Below are positions 16,722-24,301 of a stretch of DNA of 25,506 bases, in pieces (the first letter of the stretch is position 1; the number at the start of each line of letters is the position of its first letter). Both the position numbers and the translations under genes were made by a program. Source of the stretch: Bacteroidales bacterium UBA6192 (GTDB lineage: Bacteria > Bacteroidota > Bacteroidia > Bacteroidales > F082); NCBI GenBank assembly GCA_002422725.1, contig DITE01000110.1, positions 1-25,506 of the forward strand, written 5' to 3'. The notes under the pieces were generated by a model. That model saw only the letters and a program-made list of their open reading frames with translations. It ran no database searches and was not told the DNA's origin.

Positions 16722-18128
16722 ATGAAGAAAATTCTGATTGTGGATGATGAGGAGAATGTGCGGTATTCCTTCAGAAAGTTTTTTAGATCAGCTGGTTATG
16801 AAATTATCGAAGCGGTGAATGGTCTCGATGCATTGTCTGTTATCGGTCACCAGCAACCTGACCTTGTGCTGATGGATATCGAAATGCCCGGAATGAACGG
16901 GATTGAAGCCATTCAACGAATAAAACAGCTCCATCCTGAATTACCTGTCATCATTATTACTGCTTTCGGTACCACTGAGCGTGTTATTGGAGCCATGAAA
17001 TTTGGGGCATTTGATTATCTTGAAAAGCCGTTTGATGTGGAAAGGCTCAGGGCAATCGTTGCTGAAGCACTGGATATTAAAAGGTTATCGGAGGAAGACA
17101 AAAGCATAGAAATCCGACCTCTTTTTTCTGATAATGATTATCAGATTGTTGGCAAAAGCTCGGCCATTAAGGAAGTGTATAAAATGATCGGAAGGGTAGC
17201 CGCCAGCGATGTGAGTGTTTTAATCATCGGAGAGAGTGGAACCGGTAAAGAGCTTGTGGCAAGGGCAATACATAAATTCAGCGACCGGGCAAACAAACCT
17301 TTTGTTGCCATAAATTGTGCAGCACTTCCCGACACCTTGCTCGAAAGCGAATTATTTGGGTATGAAAAAGGATCGTTTACCAATGCCACCCAAACGAAGG
17401 AAGGTAAATTTGAGACAGCCCACCTTGGAACACTGTTTCTGGATGAAGTTGCTGATATGAGTCTTACACTTCAGGCCAAACTGCTCAGGGTTATCCAGGA
17501 AGGAACTTTTGAAAGACTTGGCAGTAACAAGACAATTCATGTTGATGTGCGTTTCATTTCGGCTACCAACAAAAACCTTGAGAGTGCAATATCCACTAAA
17601 AGCTTTCGTGAAGACCTGTTTTACCGGCTCAAAGTAGTGAGTATTACCTTGCCACCATTGAGGATCAGAAGCGAAGACATACCTTTGCTCACCAATTATT
17701 TTCTGGCAAGGCAATGCGATCAGTTGAAAAAACCTATGGTTACCATGCCAAATGAAACCATGGATGCATTGATTGCGCATCATTGGCCGGGCAATGTGCG
17801 TGAACTGGAGAATTTGCTGAAAAGAGCCCTTCTTTTGAGCAAAGGGAATGTAATACTTCCGGCACTTGTGAAAACAGAAATGCAGTTGGCATTGCCTGTT
17901 AAGGATGAAGAAAATACAAGCTCATCCCCATCCTTTTTTCCGCCGAAACCGGAAGATTATGAAGGCAGATTGTATCATCATGTAATCGATCAGGTTGAAA
18001 AAGACCTGATCAGGTTGAGCCTTGGTCATACCCGCGGAAATCAAACCAAAGCTGCACGATTACTTGGAATATCCAGGGCGATGTTGATCGAAAGGATTGA
18101 TAAATATGGGCTTGGCGAAAAAGAGTAA
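16722..18128 (+). CDS. NtrC-family sigma54-dependent response regulator
   Basis: A 468-residue enhancer-binding activator. The receiver domain (1-120) has the acidic pocket D8/D9, phospho-acceptor D52 (LMDIEMPG) and K103-type switch lysine (YLEKPFD). The AAA+ domain (about 145-385) has Walker A GESGTGKE near residue 170, Walker B TLFLDEV and the arginine-finger region. The sigma54-contact loop reads GSFTNA at 217-222 instead of the consensus GAFTGA. The C-terminal Fis-type helix-turn-helix is intact (NQTKAARLLGISRAML). It should activate sigma54 promoters when phosphorylated by the adjacent kinase. A perfect -24/-12 promoter lies about 200 bases downstream of its stop codon. Confidence 0.95.
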   Translation: MKKILIVDDEENVRYSFRKFFRSAGYEIIEAVNGLDALSVIGHQQPDLVLMDIEMPGMNGIEAIQRIKQLHPELPVIIITAFGTTERVIGAMKFGAFDYLEKPFDVERLRAIVAEALDIKRLSEEDKSIEIRPLFSDNDYQIVGKSSAIKEVYKMIGRVAASDVSVLIIGESGTGKELVARAIHKFSDRANKPFVAINCAALPDTLLESELFGYEKGSFTNATQTKEGKFETAHLGTLFLDEVADMSLTLQAKLLRVIQEGTFERLGSNKTIHVDVRFISATNKNLESAISTKSFREDLFYRLKVVSITLPPLRIRSEDIPLLTNYFLARQCDQLKKPMVTMPNETMDALIAHHWPGNVRELENLLKRALLLSKGNVILPALVKTEMQLALPVKDEENTSSSPSFFPPKPEDYEGRLYHHVIDQVEKDLIRLSLGHTRGNQTKAARLLGISRAMLIERIDKYGLGEKE

Positions 18129-18206
18129 GAAAATTGAATTGTCTGTTTTTCTTTTGCCAACATCTGAATTCAAGACGATAAGCTGAAATCACTATTCGTA
18201 TTCCAT

Positions 18207-18283
18207 TGTATATCTTTCATACACCCTTGCATGAAATTCAGTCAATTTAGGTAGAATCGACGTAAATAATTATAATCGTATAA
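18207..18283. promoter_or_regulatory. Two small palindromes upstream of the sigma54 promoter, candidate activator sites
   Basis: TGTAT-N7-ATACA (18207-18223) and TTATA-N4-TATAA (18270-18283) are inverted repeats centred about 142 and 80 bases before the predicted transcription start. That is the usual distance range of enhancer sites for NtrC-type activators. The two half-sites are not identical and the region is A/T-rich, so this is suggestive only. Confidence 0.25.
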
Positions 18284-18330
18284 ATTTTAAATAATTGAAT
18301 AACAGTAGTGTATGTGCATAATATTATGTC

Positions 18331-18346
18331 TGGCACGATGATTGCT
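18331..18346 (+). promoter_or_regulatory. Sigma54 (-24/-12) promoter of the helical lipoprotein gene
   Basis: TGGCAC at 18331-18336, five bases, and TTGCT at 18342-18346 match the sigma54 consensus TGGCAC-N5-TTGCW at every position; the flanking CTGGCACGA also agrees. Transcription should start near 18357, giving a leader of about 56 bases to the ATG at 18413. It lies just downstream of a sigma54 activator gene and is the only full match I found in the window. Confidence 0.88.
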
Positions 18347-18412
18347 CAGAGGGGCTTGACTGGCGTTAATCAGATGCCAGAAAAAATGTTTAATCATCAA
18401 ATCACAAAAAAA

Positions 18413-19015
18413 ATGAAAAGAAATCTGATGTTGTCTCTTGCAGCCATGTTTGCCATGGTAATCATGTTTAGTAGCTGCGCTAAAGTTCCTGAAGTAGAAA
18501 TCACCAATGCAAAAGCTGCTGTTGAAGCTGCTAAAGCTGCTGAAGCAGATCGTTATGTAACTGCTGAATACAGGGCATTGAACGATTCATTGAATGTTGC
18601 CATGACCGAAATTGAAACACAAAAATCAAAGTTCGCACTTCTGAGAAGCTACAAAAAAGCTAATGCAATGTTGGCCAATGTAATGACCCTTTCAAATACA
18701 GTAAAAGAAAACGCTGGAATTCGCAAGGAAGAAGTTAAGAATCAGGCACAACAGAGTCTTGCTGAAGCTACCACCCTGGTTGCTGAAGTTAAAGATCTGA
18801 TCACAAAAGCTCCTAAAGGCAAAGAAGGCAAAGAAGCTCTCGAAGCAATTCAGAACGACCTTGTACTCGTTGAAGCCTCATTGGGCGAAGTATCAACCCT
18901 GATCAACAATGGTGACTACCTCACAGCCGTTGATAAAGTGAAAGCTGCTAATGATAAAGCTGCTTCATTGAAAACAGAATTGGAAGAAGCAATTGCTAAA
19001 AAAGCAAAACGCTAA
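18413..19015 (+). CDS. Helical lipoprotein, DUF4398-like
   Basis: A 200-residue lipoprotein. The ATG at 18413 is chosen because it gives a lipoprotein signal (MKRNLMLSLAAMFAMVIMFSSC, cysteine C22) and lies downstream of the sigma54 promoter; a longer reading from 18308 would include the promoter itself. The mature part is almost wholly alpha-helical, rich in Ala, Lys and Glu (EAAKAAEADRY), and resembles DUF4398 envelope proteins. It ends in a basic tail (AIAKKAKR). The following L,D-transpeptidase has a similar helical ectodomain. Lipidation is expected and outer-membrane location likely. Repetitive GCT/GAA-rich codon use suggests strong expression. A role as an envelope spacer or peptidoglycan tether is an inference. 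Confidence 0.88.
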   Translation: MKRNLMLSLAAMFAMVIMFSSCAKVPEVEITNAKAAVEAAKAAEADRYVTAEYRALNDSLNVAMTEIETQKSKFALLRSYKKANAMLANVMTLSNTVKENAGIRKEEVKNQAQQSLAEATTLVAEVKDLITKAPKGKEGKEALEAIQNDLVLVEASLGEVSTLINNGDYLTAVDKVKAANDKAASLKTELEEAIAKKAKR

Positions 19016-19022
19016 TTTTTGA

Positions 19023-19054
19023 TTGTTCCGGTTAACCAGATTTGAATACTTTTG
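19023..19054 (+). promoter_or_regulatory. Candidate promoter (TTG-N21-TACTTTTG) between lipoprotein and L,D-transpeptidase genes
   Basis: A TTG at 19023-19025 and TACTTTTGC from 19047 match the Bacteroidota -33/-7 pattern. Transcription would start near 19061. A strong terminator-like hairpin lies only about 45 bases further on, before the next ATG. Confidence 0.35.
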
Positions 19055-19106
19055 CAATCAATTTGAATTACACCGGTAAAACAAACAATTAATACTGACG
19101 TTATTT

Positions 19107-19144
19107 CAGAGACCCCGGTTATGCTTGTCATCCCGGGGTCTTTG
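19107..19144 (+). terminator. Strong GC-rich terminator after the lipoprotein gene
   Basis: AGACCCCGG (19110-19118) and CCGGGGTCT (19133-19141) are a perfect 9-bp stem that extends to 12 bp with one G-U pair; TTT follows. It lies about 90 bases after the lipoprotein stop and 24 bases before the L,D-transpeptidase ATG. It would let the lipoprotein be made in excess of the downstream enzymes. Confidence 0.7.
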
Positions 19145-19167
19145 ACTATATAAAAAACTGATTGCCA

Positions 19168-20283
19168 ATGTCATTGAAGAGAAAGCGTGTCTTTTTACTT
19201 GTTTCATTTCTTACACCATTAATCATCGCCTTCATTTTTTTAATCCTTTTTCTCACCGCCGAAGATCCTCCGGTTGAGGTAATAAACAGGAGTCAGGCAG
19301 CAATTGGTGCAGCAAAAGATGCCGATGCGGAAAATTACGCTTCCCGTTTGCTTGTTGCAGCCGAATCGTCGCACCAGATGGCTCTTGATGAATGGAAATA
19401 TCAGAACGAACTGGTGGCTTACAACAGGGATTTTGCCAAGATGCGTCAGCATTCGGACGATGCAACCGAAAAGGCAGGCCTCGCCGTTACAATGGCACAG
19501 CATGTGAAGGATTCGCTGAAGCTTGTTCTGATTGATCAATTGAAAACAGTAAAGCACAAAGTGGAGCATTTTGATGCCTATTATGCGCATCTGCCACTGA
19601 AAAAATCGACCCGCCAAAACTTCACAACCGCCAAGATGAGGTATACTGAATCAAAGGAAGCCTATGACAGAGGAGCTTATAAAGATGTGAGCATTAACCT
19701 TGATTTAGCCAGTAAACTGATCACTAAATCTGTTAAAGAAGCACACACTTTTCTTTCTGATTATTTCACTGACCTGAACAAATGGAAGAACTGGGCTGAA
19801 GAAACAATTGGATGGACCAGACAGAACAATTCAACGGCAATAATTGTTGATAAATTTGCACACAAGTGCTATGTGTATCGAAATGGTAAAATTAAAAAGG
19901 AGTTTGAAGCCGAACTTGGTCCAAATTGGATTGGTACCAAGCAATACCGGGGTGATAAAGCAACACCCGAAGGCAAATATCATGTGACAGTAAAGAAACA
20001 TGGTTCTAAAACAAAGTATTATAAAGCTCTCCTGATTAATTATCCCAACGAAGACGATAAGGCACGCTATAATAAAAATATTAAAAATGGCCAGATTCCG
20101 AAACGTGGCATTGGAAATCTGATCGAAATTCATGGTGATGGCGGAAAAGGTATTAACTGGACTGATGGTTGTGTTGCCCTGACAAACAAGGAGATGGATG
20201 AGTTGTATGATATGGTTAAAGTGGGAACACCGGTTACTATTGTGGGGTCATTGCGAAGTCTGAAGGAAATAAACGGGATCTGA
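19168..20283 (+). CDS. L,D-transpeptidase (YkuD) with lipoprotein-like helical ectodomain
   Basis: 371 residues from the ATG at 19168 (a TTG two codons upstream is less likely). One membrane anchor at about 8-30 is followed by an extracytoplasmic helical domain (about 35-210) that resembles the upstream lipoprotein. The C-terminal YkuD domain (about 222-365) has the active-site motif with H322 and C335 (HGDGGKGINWTDGCVAL). Such enzymes use the catalytic Cys to make 3-3 cross-links in peptidoglycan or to attach proteins to it. The PEGKYHV segment is typical of the fold. The next transpeptidase gene starts after 20 bases. Whether it cross-links glycan strands or anchors a protein cannot be told from sequence. 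Confidence 0.92.
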   Translation: MSLKRKRVFLLVSFLTPLIIAFIFLILFLTAEDPPVEVINRSQAAIGAAKDADAENYASRLLVAAESSHQMALDEWKYQNELVAYNRDFAKMRQHSDDATEKAGLAVTMAQHVKDSLKLVLIDQLKTVKHKVEHFDAYYAHLPLKKSTRQNFTTAKMRYTESKEAYDRGAYKDVSINLDLASKLITKSVKEAHTFLSDYFTDLNKWKNWAEETIGWTRQNNSTAIIVDKFAHKCYVYRNGKIKKEFEAELGPNWIGTKQYRGDKATPEGKYHVTVKKHGSKTKYYKALLINYPNEDDKARYNKNIKNGQIPKRGIGNLIEIHGDGGKGINWTDGCVALTNKEMDELYDMVKVGTPVTIVGSLRSLKEINGI

Positions 20284-20303
20284 TATTTATTAAACCTAAG
20301 AAA

Positions 20304-21008
20304 ATGAATAACGGAACAATAGAAAATGACTTTAGCAGAAAAATAATACTGTGGACTGGAATTGCAGGCCTGATCACTTCATTGTTGTTGTCGTGGCTGG
20401 TTATATCCAATATCGATTCACTTGTTGAAATGTCATTGCGATTCCGCTCGAAAGCCAATGTCAAAGCAACAGCAGATCGCATTGGGCCCGACAAGCTTCA
20501 GGAATACAAGCAATTCATATCGAAAGATATGGCTGTAATGAATAAGAAACTCGCTTCCTTTATGCCTGATAAAACTTACCTGATTGTGAATACTTCGGGT
20601 AACGATTTCCGCTTGATGGAAAATGACCGCGTTGTGAGGGAAGGAATGTGTTCAACAGGTAGTTATACGGTTCTTAAGCTGGATGAAAAAAAGCAATGGA
20701 CTTTCAAAACCCCTCGCGGCATGTTTAAAATTTTGAATAAAGTAAAAGACCCTGTCTGGAAAAAGCCTGACTGGGCATTCATTGAGGAAGGCATGAAAGT
20801 ACCATCACCAAACCATCCTTCAAGATATGAATATGGAGTGCTGGGCGATTACTCATTGAGTCTTGGACAAGGCTACCTCATTCATGGAACATTGTACAAA
20901 CGTTATCTTGGAATGCCTGTAACCCATGGATGTGTGCGCATGGGCGATGATGACCTTGAAGCGGTGTTTAAATCCATGAAAATAGGTTCCAAAGTGTATA
21001 TTTATTAA
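20304..21008 (+). CDS. Second L,D-transpeptidase (YkuD)
   Basis: A 234-residue membrane-anchored enzyme. A hydrophobic helix at about 14-36 is followed by a short linker and a YkuD domain from about residue 88. The catalytic motif holds H194 (LIHGTLYKRY) and C210 in THGCVRM, where Thr replaces the usual Ser before HGC. The TPRGMFKIL stretch is typical of the fold. It lacks the helical ectodomain of the preceding enzyme. It is probably in one transcript with its neighbours: 20 bases after the first transpeptidase, 14 bases before the next gene. The two enzymes differ enough in their active-site loops to have different acceptors. Confidence 0.93.
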   Translation: MNNGTIENDFSRKIILWTGIAGLITSLLLSWLVISNIDSLVEMSLRFRSKANVKATADRIGPDKLQEYKQFISKDMAVMNKKLASFMPDKTYLIVNTSGNDFRLMENDRVVREGMCSTGSYTVLKLDEKKQWTFKTPRGMFKILNKVKDPVWKKPDWAFIEEGMKVPSPNHPSRYEYGVLGDYSLSLGQGYLIHGTLYKRYLGMPVTHGCVRMGDDDLEAVFKSMKIGSKVYIY

Positions 21009-21022
21009 TTTATCCGCGAACC

Positions 21023-21916
21023 ATGAAGTCCAATAAGCCATTAGGCCATGAAAACGAAATCAGTAATCCTGATTTTCATCATCCGGCGCAGAAAACCTCC
21101 TTTTTTCAAAAACTTAAATGGTTTGCTGCACAACGCAAGCTTCATTTTATATTTATTCTATTGGCGCTTTTTTTGCCATTTATCATCGTTGTTTACAGCG
21201 TAATTATTCCGGTTGGCCAGTATCAGGCTATGCCCTGGAGCGGGCAGCAAACGGCAGATACCATCTCAAAGAAATCATCAAAGCTCAATAAGGATCAGAA
21301 AGGGCTGGTGATGGATATCATTGGCATGGAAAAGGAAAAGGTGTTTCAGGAGAACAGACTGGCACTGGCTTCCCAGGATTCAATCTATCTGCTTGTGAAC
21401 CTGATTGATAGCACGATGAATCTTGAAATTAAGGGCGTTACAGTGCGAACCAACAGTATTCTTGATTTAGAGGTGAGCAATCGCTTCAGGTTGATATCAC
21501 ACGAAAATATTATGCCCTGGCTTCAAAAACCATTTACGCTTGAGCGTGCCCTGGCAACAATTCCAAAATCGCCCATTATCGTTAAACAGGCTCCCAAAGA
21601 CACCATCGAGGCAGCCAAAATGTCAACCACACCTGAACCCCCTAAACCCACTGCCGTTTTCTTTACCTTTTATTTCGACCGGAATCTGGTTATTGAAGTG
21701 GAACAGGTGAATCCGCCCGATGAGGAAAATCTCGATGATGTTAAAGCTTATCGCCGGCAAAAACGCAATGAGGCAAGGAGAAGCATTTGGCAATCACTCA
21801 ACAGCGCCCGACGTGCCGACCAGCCAATGACGATCAGATTGATTGTGAGCGAAGAAGATGCCAAAGCCATTTATCGGGCCGTGCCCATGAACACGCATCT
21901 GATTTTAAAGATTTAA
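21023..21916 (+). CDS. Single-pass membrane protein of unknown function in the L,D-transpeptidase operon
   Basis: The product has 297 residues. A polar N-terminus (1-40) is followed by one strong membrane helix at about 41-63 and a roughly 230-residue domain that should lie in the periplasm. That domain has a charged helical segment (KLNKDQKGLVMDIIGMEKEK), beta-like stretches (SIYLLVNLID, LEIKGVTVRT), a proline-rich linker (TTPEPPKPTA) and a final section ending VPMNTHLILKI. I recognise no family. The 14-base spacing after the second transpeptidase implies co-expression, so a partner or regulator role in cell-wall work is plausible. Intact length and codon use like its neighbours support a real gene. 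Confidence 0.82.
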   Translation: MKSNKPLGHENEISNPDFHHPAQKTSFFQKLKWFAAQRKLHFIFILLALFLPFIIVVYSVIIPVGQYQAMPWSGQQTADTISKKSSKLNKDQKGLVMDIIGMEKEKVFQENRLALASQDSIYLLVNLIDSTMNLEIKGVTVRTNSILDLEVSNRFRLISHENIMPWLQKPFTLERALATIPKSPIIVKQAPKDTIEAAKMSTTPEPPKPTAVFFTFYFDRNLVIEVEQVNPPDEENLDDVKAYRRQKRNEARRSIWQSLNSARRADQPMTIRLIVSEEDAKAIYRAVPMNTHLILKI

Positions 21917-22009
21917 ACGTTTAGTTCGATACAACAGCTATCGTAAAGGACTGAATCGTGCATTTCTGCCATCCTGGTGGTTTTTGTGCGTAATTTTGAA
22001 GGTGATTTA

Positions 22010-23620
22010 ATGCTGATTATGCCCCGGAAAATTCCCTTACGTATCGCTGCATGCTTTTTACCCTTTCTATCTGCAGTATTGCTTAATCTTGCCTGGCCTC
22101 CGCATGGATTCACCGCAGGCATTTTCATTGGCCTTGTCCCTCTGATTCTTCTTAAAAAACTTCTGAAAGTTAATGGAATACACTATTTCCTGTTAACCTT
22201 TGCCGGATTCCTTGTGTTTCATTTGCTTGCAGGCTGGTGGATGTATAGTTCAACGATTGCCGGAAGTTTGATGGCACATATGTTCAATGCGTTGTATATG
22301 GCTTTTGTGTTTTTCCTGTGGTCGAAATATGATAACCTGCCTTTTACATCATCCATCTCTGGTTTTTTTTCACTGATCATTTTCTGGCTGTCATTTGAGA
22401 TGTTGCATCTTCACTGGGAGCTTTCGTGGCCATGGTTTCATTTGGGAAATGCTTTTTCGGCTCAACCACAATGGATTCAATGGTATCAATTCACAGGGGT
22501 TTTAGGAGGGTCTTTATGGGTGCTGATTGTCAATTTATTTCTGGCCTATGGCATTGTTTACTGGGTTGAAAGGAGCAAGCAGAAAGCCATAAAAGCATTT
22601 GCCCTGGGCGGGCTTTTCATCTTTTTCCCCATCATTGCATCGTTTCTGATCCCTCAAAACCAGTTAGCCACCCACAAACTTCATGTTTTAATCGTTCAGC
22701 CTGATATTAATCCCCGAACCGAAAAATTCAACGGATTGACCCAAAGTGAGCAGGTTGATCAGGCCACACAATTAATTCAGGAGAATCAGGCTGCGACTTA
22801 TGACCTCATTGTTCTGCCCGAAACCTTCATCACTCAGGCAGTTGATGAAGAAAGCCTGCATCATTCTCCTTCTGTTTCGTCTTTAATCCATTCTGTTGAA
22901 GCCTCTTCTGCCACGGCAATAATTACGGGTGTTTTTACGACAAAGTCTGCACAGAAAGCAAGCTCTGACAGAACTGCCATTATCGATGCCGATAAGCCCT
23001 ATATCCTCTACAATTCGGCTTTGTTGTATTCAGATGCTGATTTTCAGCTGTACCATAAAACACAATTGGTTCCTTTGGTCGAAAAGCAGCCCTTTTATGG
23101 CATGATGAAACCCTTGCAATCATTTATTGAATAATCAGGGGGCTTTTTTGGCCGCTATGGAACTGCCCCTGCTGAAACAGTTTTTAGATTGAATGATAGC
23201 ACACGGATTGCGCCTCTCATATGTTTTGAATCGGTGTATGGCTATCAACTGACAAAACAAATCAAACAGGGTGCAGGTTTTATTGTCCTGTTGACCAACG
23301 ATGGCTGGTGGAACACTTCAGGAGGCTATCAGCAGCACCTGCATTATGCAAGGCTACGCTGCATTGAATCGGGGCGATGGATGGTCAGGGCTGCCAACAC
23401 AGGCGTGTCGGCCATCATCGATCATCAGGGGCACATTGTCCGCCAGACAAACTATGGCCAGAAGGAGGTCATCGCAGCTGATGTTGCTGTTTACAGTGGC
23501 ATGACATTGTATGCCCGATTGGGTGATTATATTGGGATAATTGCTTTGGGAGGATGTTTGCTGATTTTGCTGCAATATCTTCTAATCAAATACCATCGCA
23601 GAAGGCAATCATTGCATTAG
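22010..23620 (+). pseudogene. Second apolipoprotein N-acyltransferase homolog, interrupted by an in-frame TAA
   Basis: Two ORF pieces in the same frame (to 23134, and from 23189) together cover a whole Lnt. The start is ATG 22010 or 22019. The N-terminal membrane domain has LNLAWPPHGF and ELSWPWFHLGN, parallel to the intact copy at 12513. Of the triad, E271 (LPETFI) and K350 (YHKTQL) precede the stop codon at 23132-23134, and C405 (PLICFESVYG) follows it. TNDGWWNTSGG and AANTGVSAIID are also intact. The frame on both sides of the TAA is unchanged, so this is a nonsense change rather than a frameshift. No separate catalytic half could work alone. Options are a recent pseudogene, a sequencing error or readthrough. 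It lies 93 bases after the envelope operon. Confidence 0.85.
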
Positions 23621-23857
23621 CCGGACACTCACAATATCTTAAGGTATTGATGGTAAAGAGAATTGCTGTATAATTCAGTGGCTTTACAGTTAATTTTGTC
23701 TGGCTGATTTATTACGACCGGTTTCATGTATAAAACGTTGGGGATTATTCCGCTTCGCTTTATGAGGGCTTTGCTGTTGCGGGATCCGTACTGCCATCTC
23801 CAACCAAACCGGCAAACATCCTTTCAGGTTTCATAATCGAAACTACTCCCAGGGGGG
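23621..23857. other. Non-coding gap between lnt2 and the cassette array
   Basis: No convincing gene. It starts with an 18-bp near-palindrome (CAATATCTTAAGGTATTG, 23632-23649) that would fold as a 7-bp stem with a UUAA loop, possibly marking the end of the lnt2 transcript. A TAATTTTG box (23691) has no gene behind it. The minus strand holds a 24-codon ORF with a protein-like sequence, perhaps a relic. The gap ends in a run of eight G (23852-23859) at the edge of the attC-like site. Confidence 0.4.
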
Positions 23858-23989
23858 GGTCAACGGCTTGCAGCAATGCTCAGCAGCCGTTTTGCGGGCT
23901 TCAGTACTGCCAACCATCACAATGTTTCTGTGGGGTACACTGTTTCAAGTTTCTCTTTCACAGGCTTTTGGGCATAGGTGCTTTTATGC
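23858..23989 (-). repeat. attC-like recombination site 2 (distal end of the array)
   Basis: 132 bases read on the minus strand. The left end is AGCATAAAAGCACCTATG and the right end AAGCCGTTGACC. The outer arms, GCACCTATGCCCAAAAGCC and the complement of GGCTGCTGAGCATTGCTGC, match at about 14 of 19 positions, giving a long imperfect stem as in attC. It shares the AGCACCTAT block with site 1. The simple-site sequences are degenerate (GCATAAA and GTTGACC). The stop codon of the MNT gene (23984-23986) lies inside it, typical of compact cassettes. Confidence 0.6.
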
Positions 23990-24301
23990 TGCGTGGTTTA
24001 GTATATCAATTCCATTTTTCTTAATCTCGGCAACTACAGGATTAGAAATATCAAAATCAGAAATTTTGAATGGATGAGGTTCAATTAATAAATCGTCATC
24101 ACTGCGAAGCTGCATCAATTGAATTTGCAAATCAATAATATCATCCACAGTCTTAAACACAATTGCAATATCAATATCACTGTCAGGGTGATTTGTACCT
24201 TTTGCAAACGATCCAAAAAGTATTGCGCTTTCAATTTGAAATTTGTTACTAATTGAATCAATATATCTTTTCGCGATATTTATAGCCTCTTTTTTATCCA
24301 T
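23984..24301 (-). CDS. MNT-type minimal nucleotidyltransferase (HEPN partner)
   Basis: A 105-residue protein of the minimal nucleotidyltransferase family. The catalytic motif is complete: GS-x10-DxD (GSFAKGTNHPDSDIDIAI, residues about 30-47), with a further acidic strand LLIEPHPF near 73-80. In HEPN/MNT toxin-antitoxin pairs (type VII), the MNT protein transfers AMP to the HEPN toxin and so neutralises it. Here the ATG at 24301 lies 22 bases inside the end of the HEPN gene, so translation is coupled. Related MNT proteins also occur outside toxin systems, so the exact role is inferred. Confidence 0.88.
   Translation of the reverse strand: MDKKEAINIAKRYIDSISNKFQIESAILFGSFAKGTNHPDSDIDIAIVFKTVDDIIDLQIQLMQLRSDDDLLIEPHPFKISDFDISNPVVAEIKKNGIDILNHAA

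Noticed and set aside
18308..18412. A longer N-terminus for the helical lipoprotein
   Set aside because: The extension covers the sigma54 promoter and would bury the lipoprotein signal peptide 35 residues inside the protein.
19489..19510. Second sigma54-like site (TGGCAC)
   Set aside because: There is no TTGC at the required five-base spacing, and it lies inside the transpeptidase coding sequence.
23090..23190. Frameshift in the second lnt
   Set aside because: Both parts are in the same frame (starts differ by a multiple of three) and the sequence reads through in register, so only a stop codon is involved.
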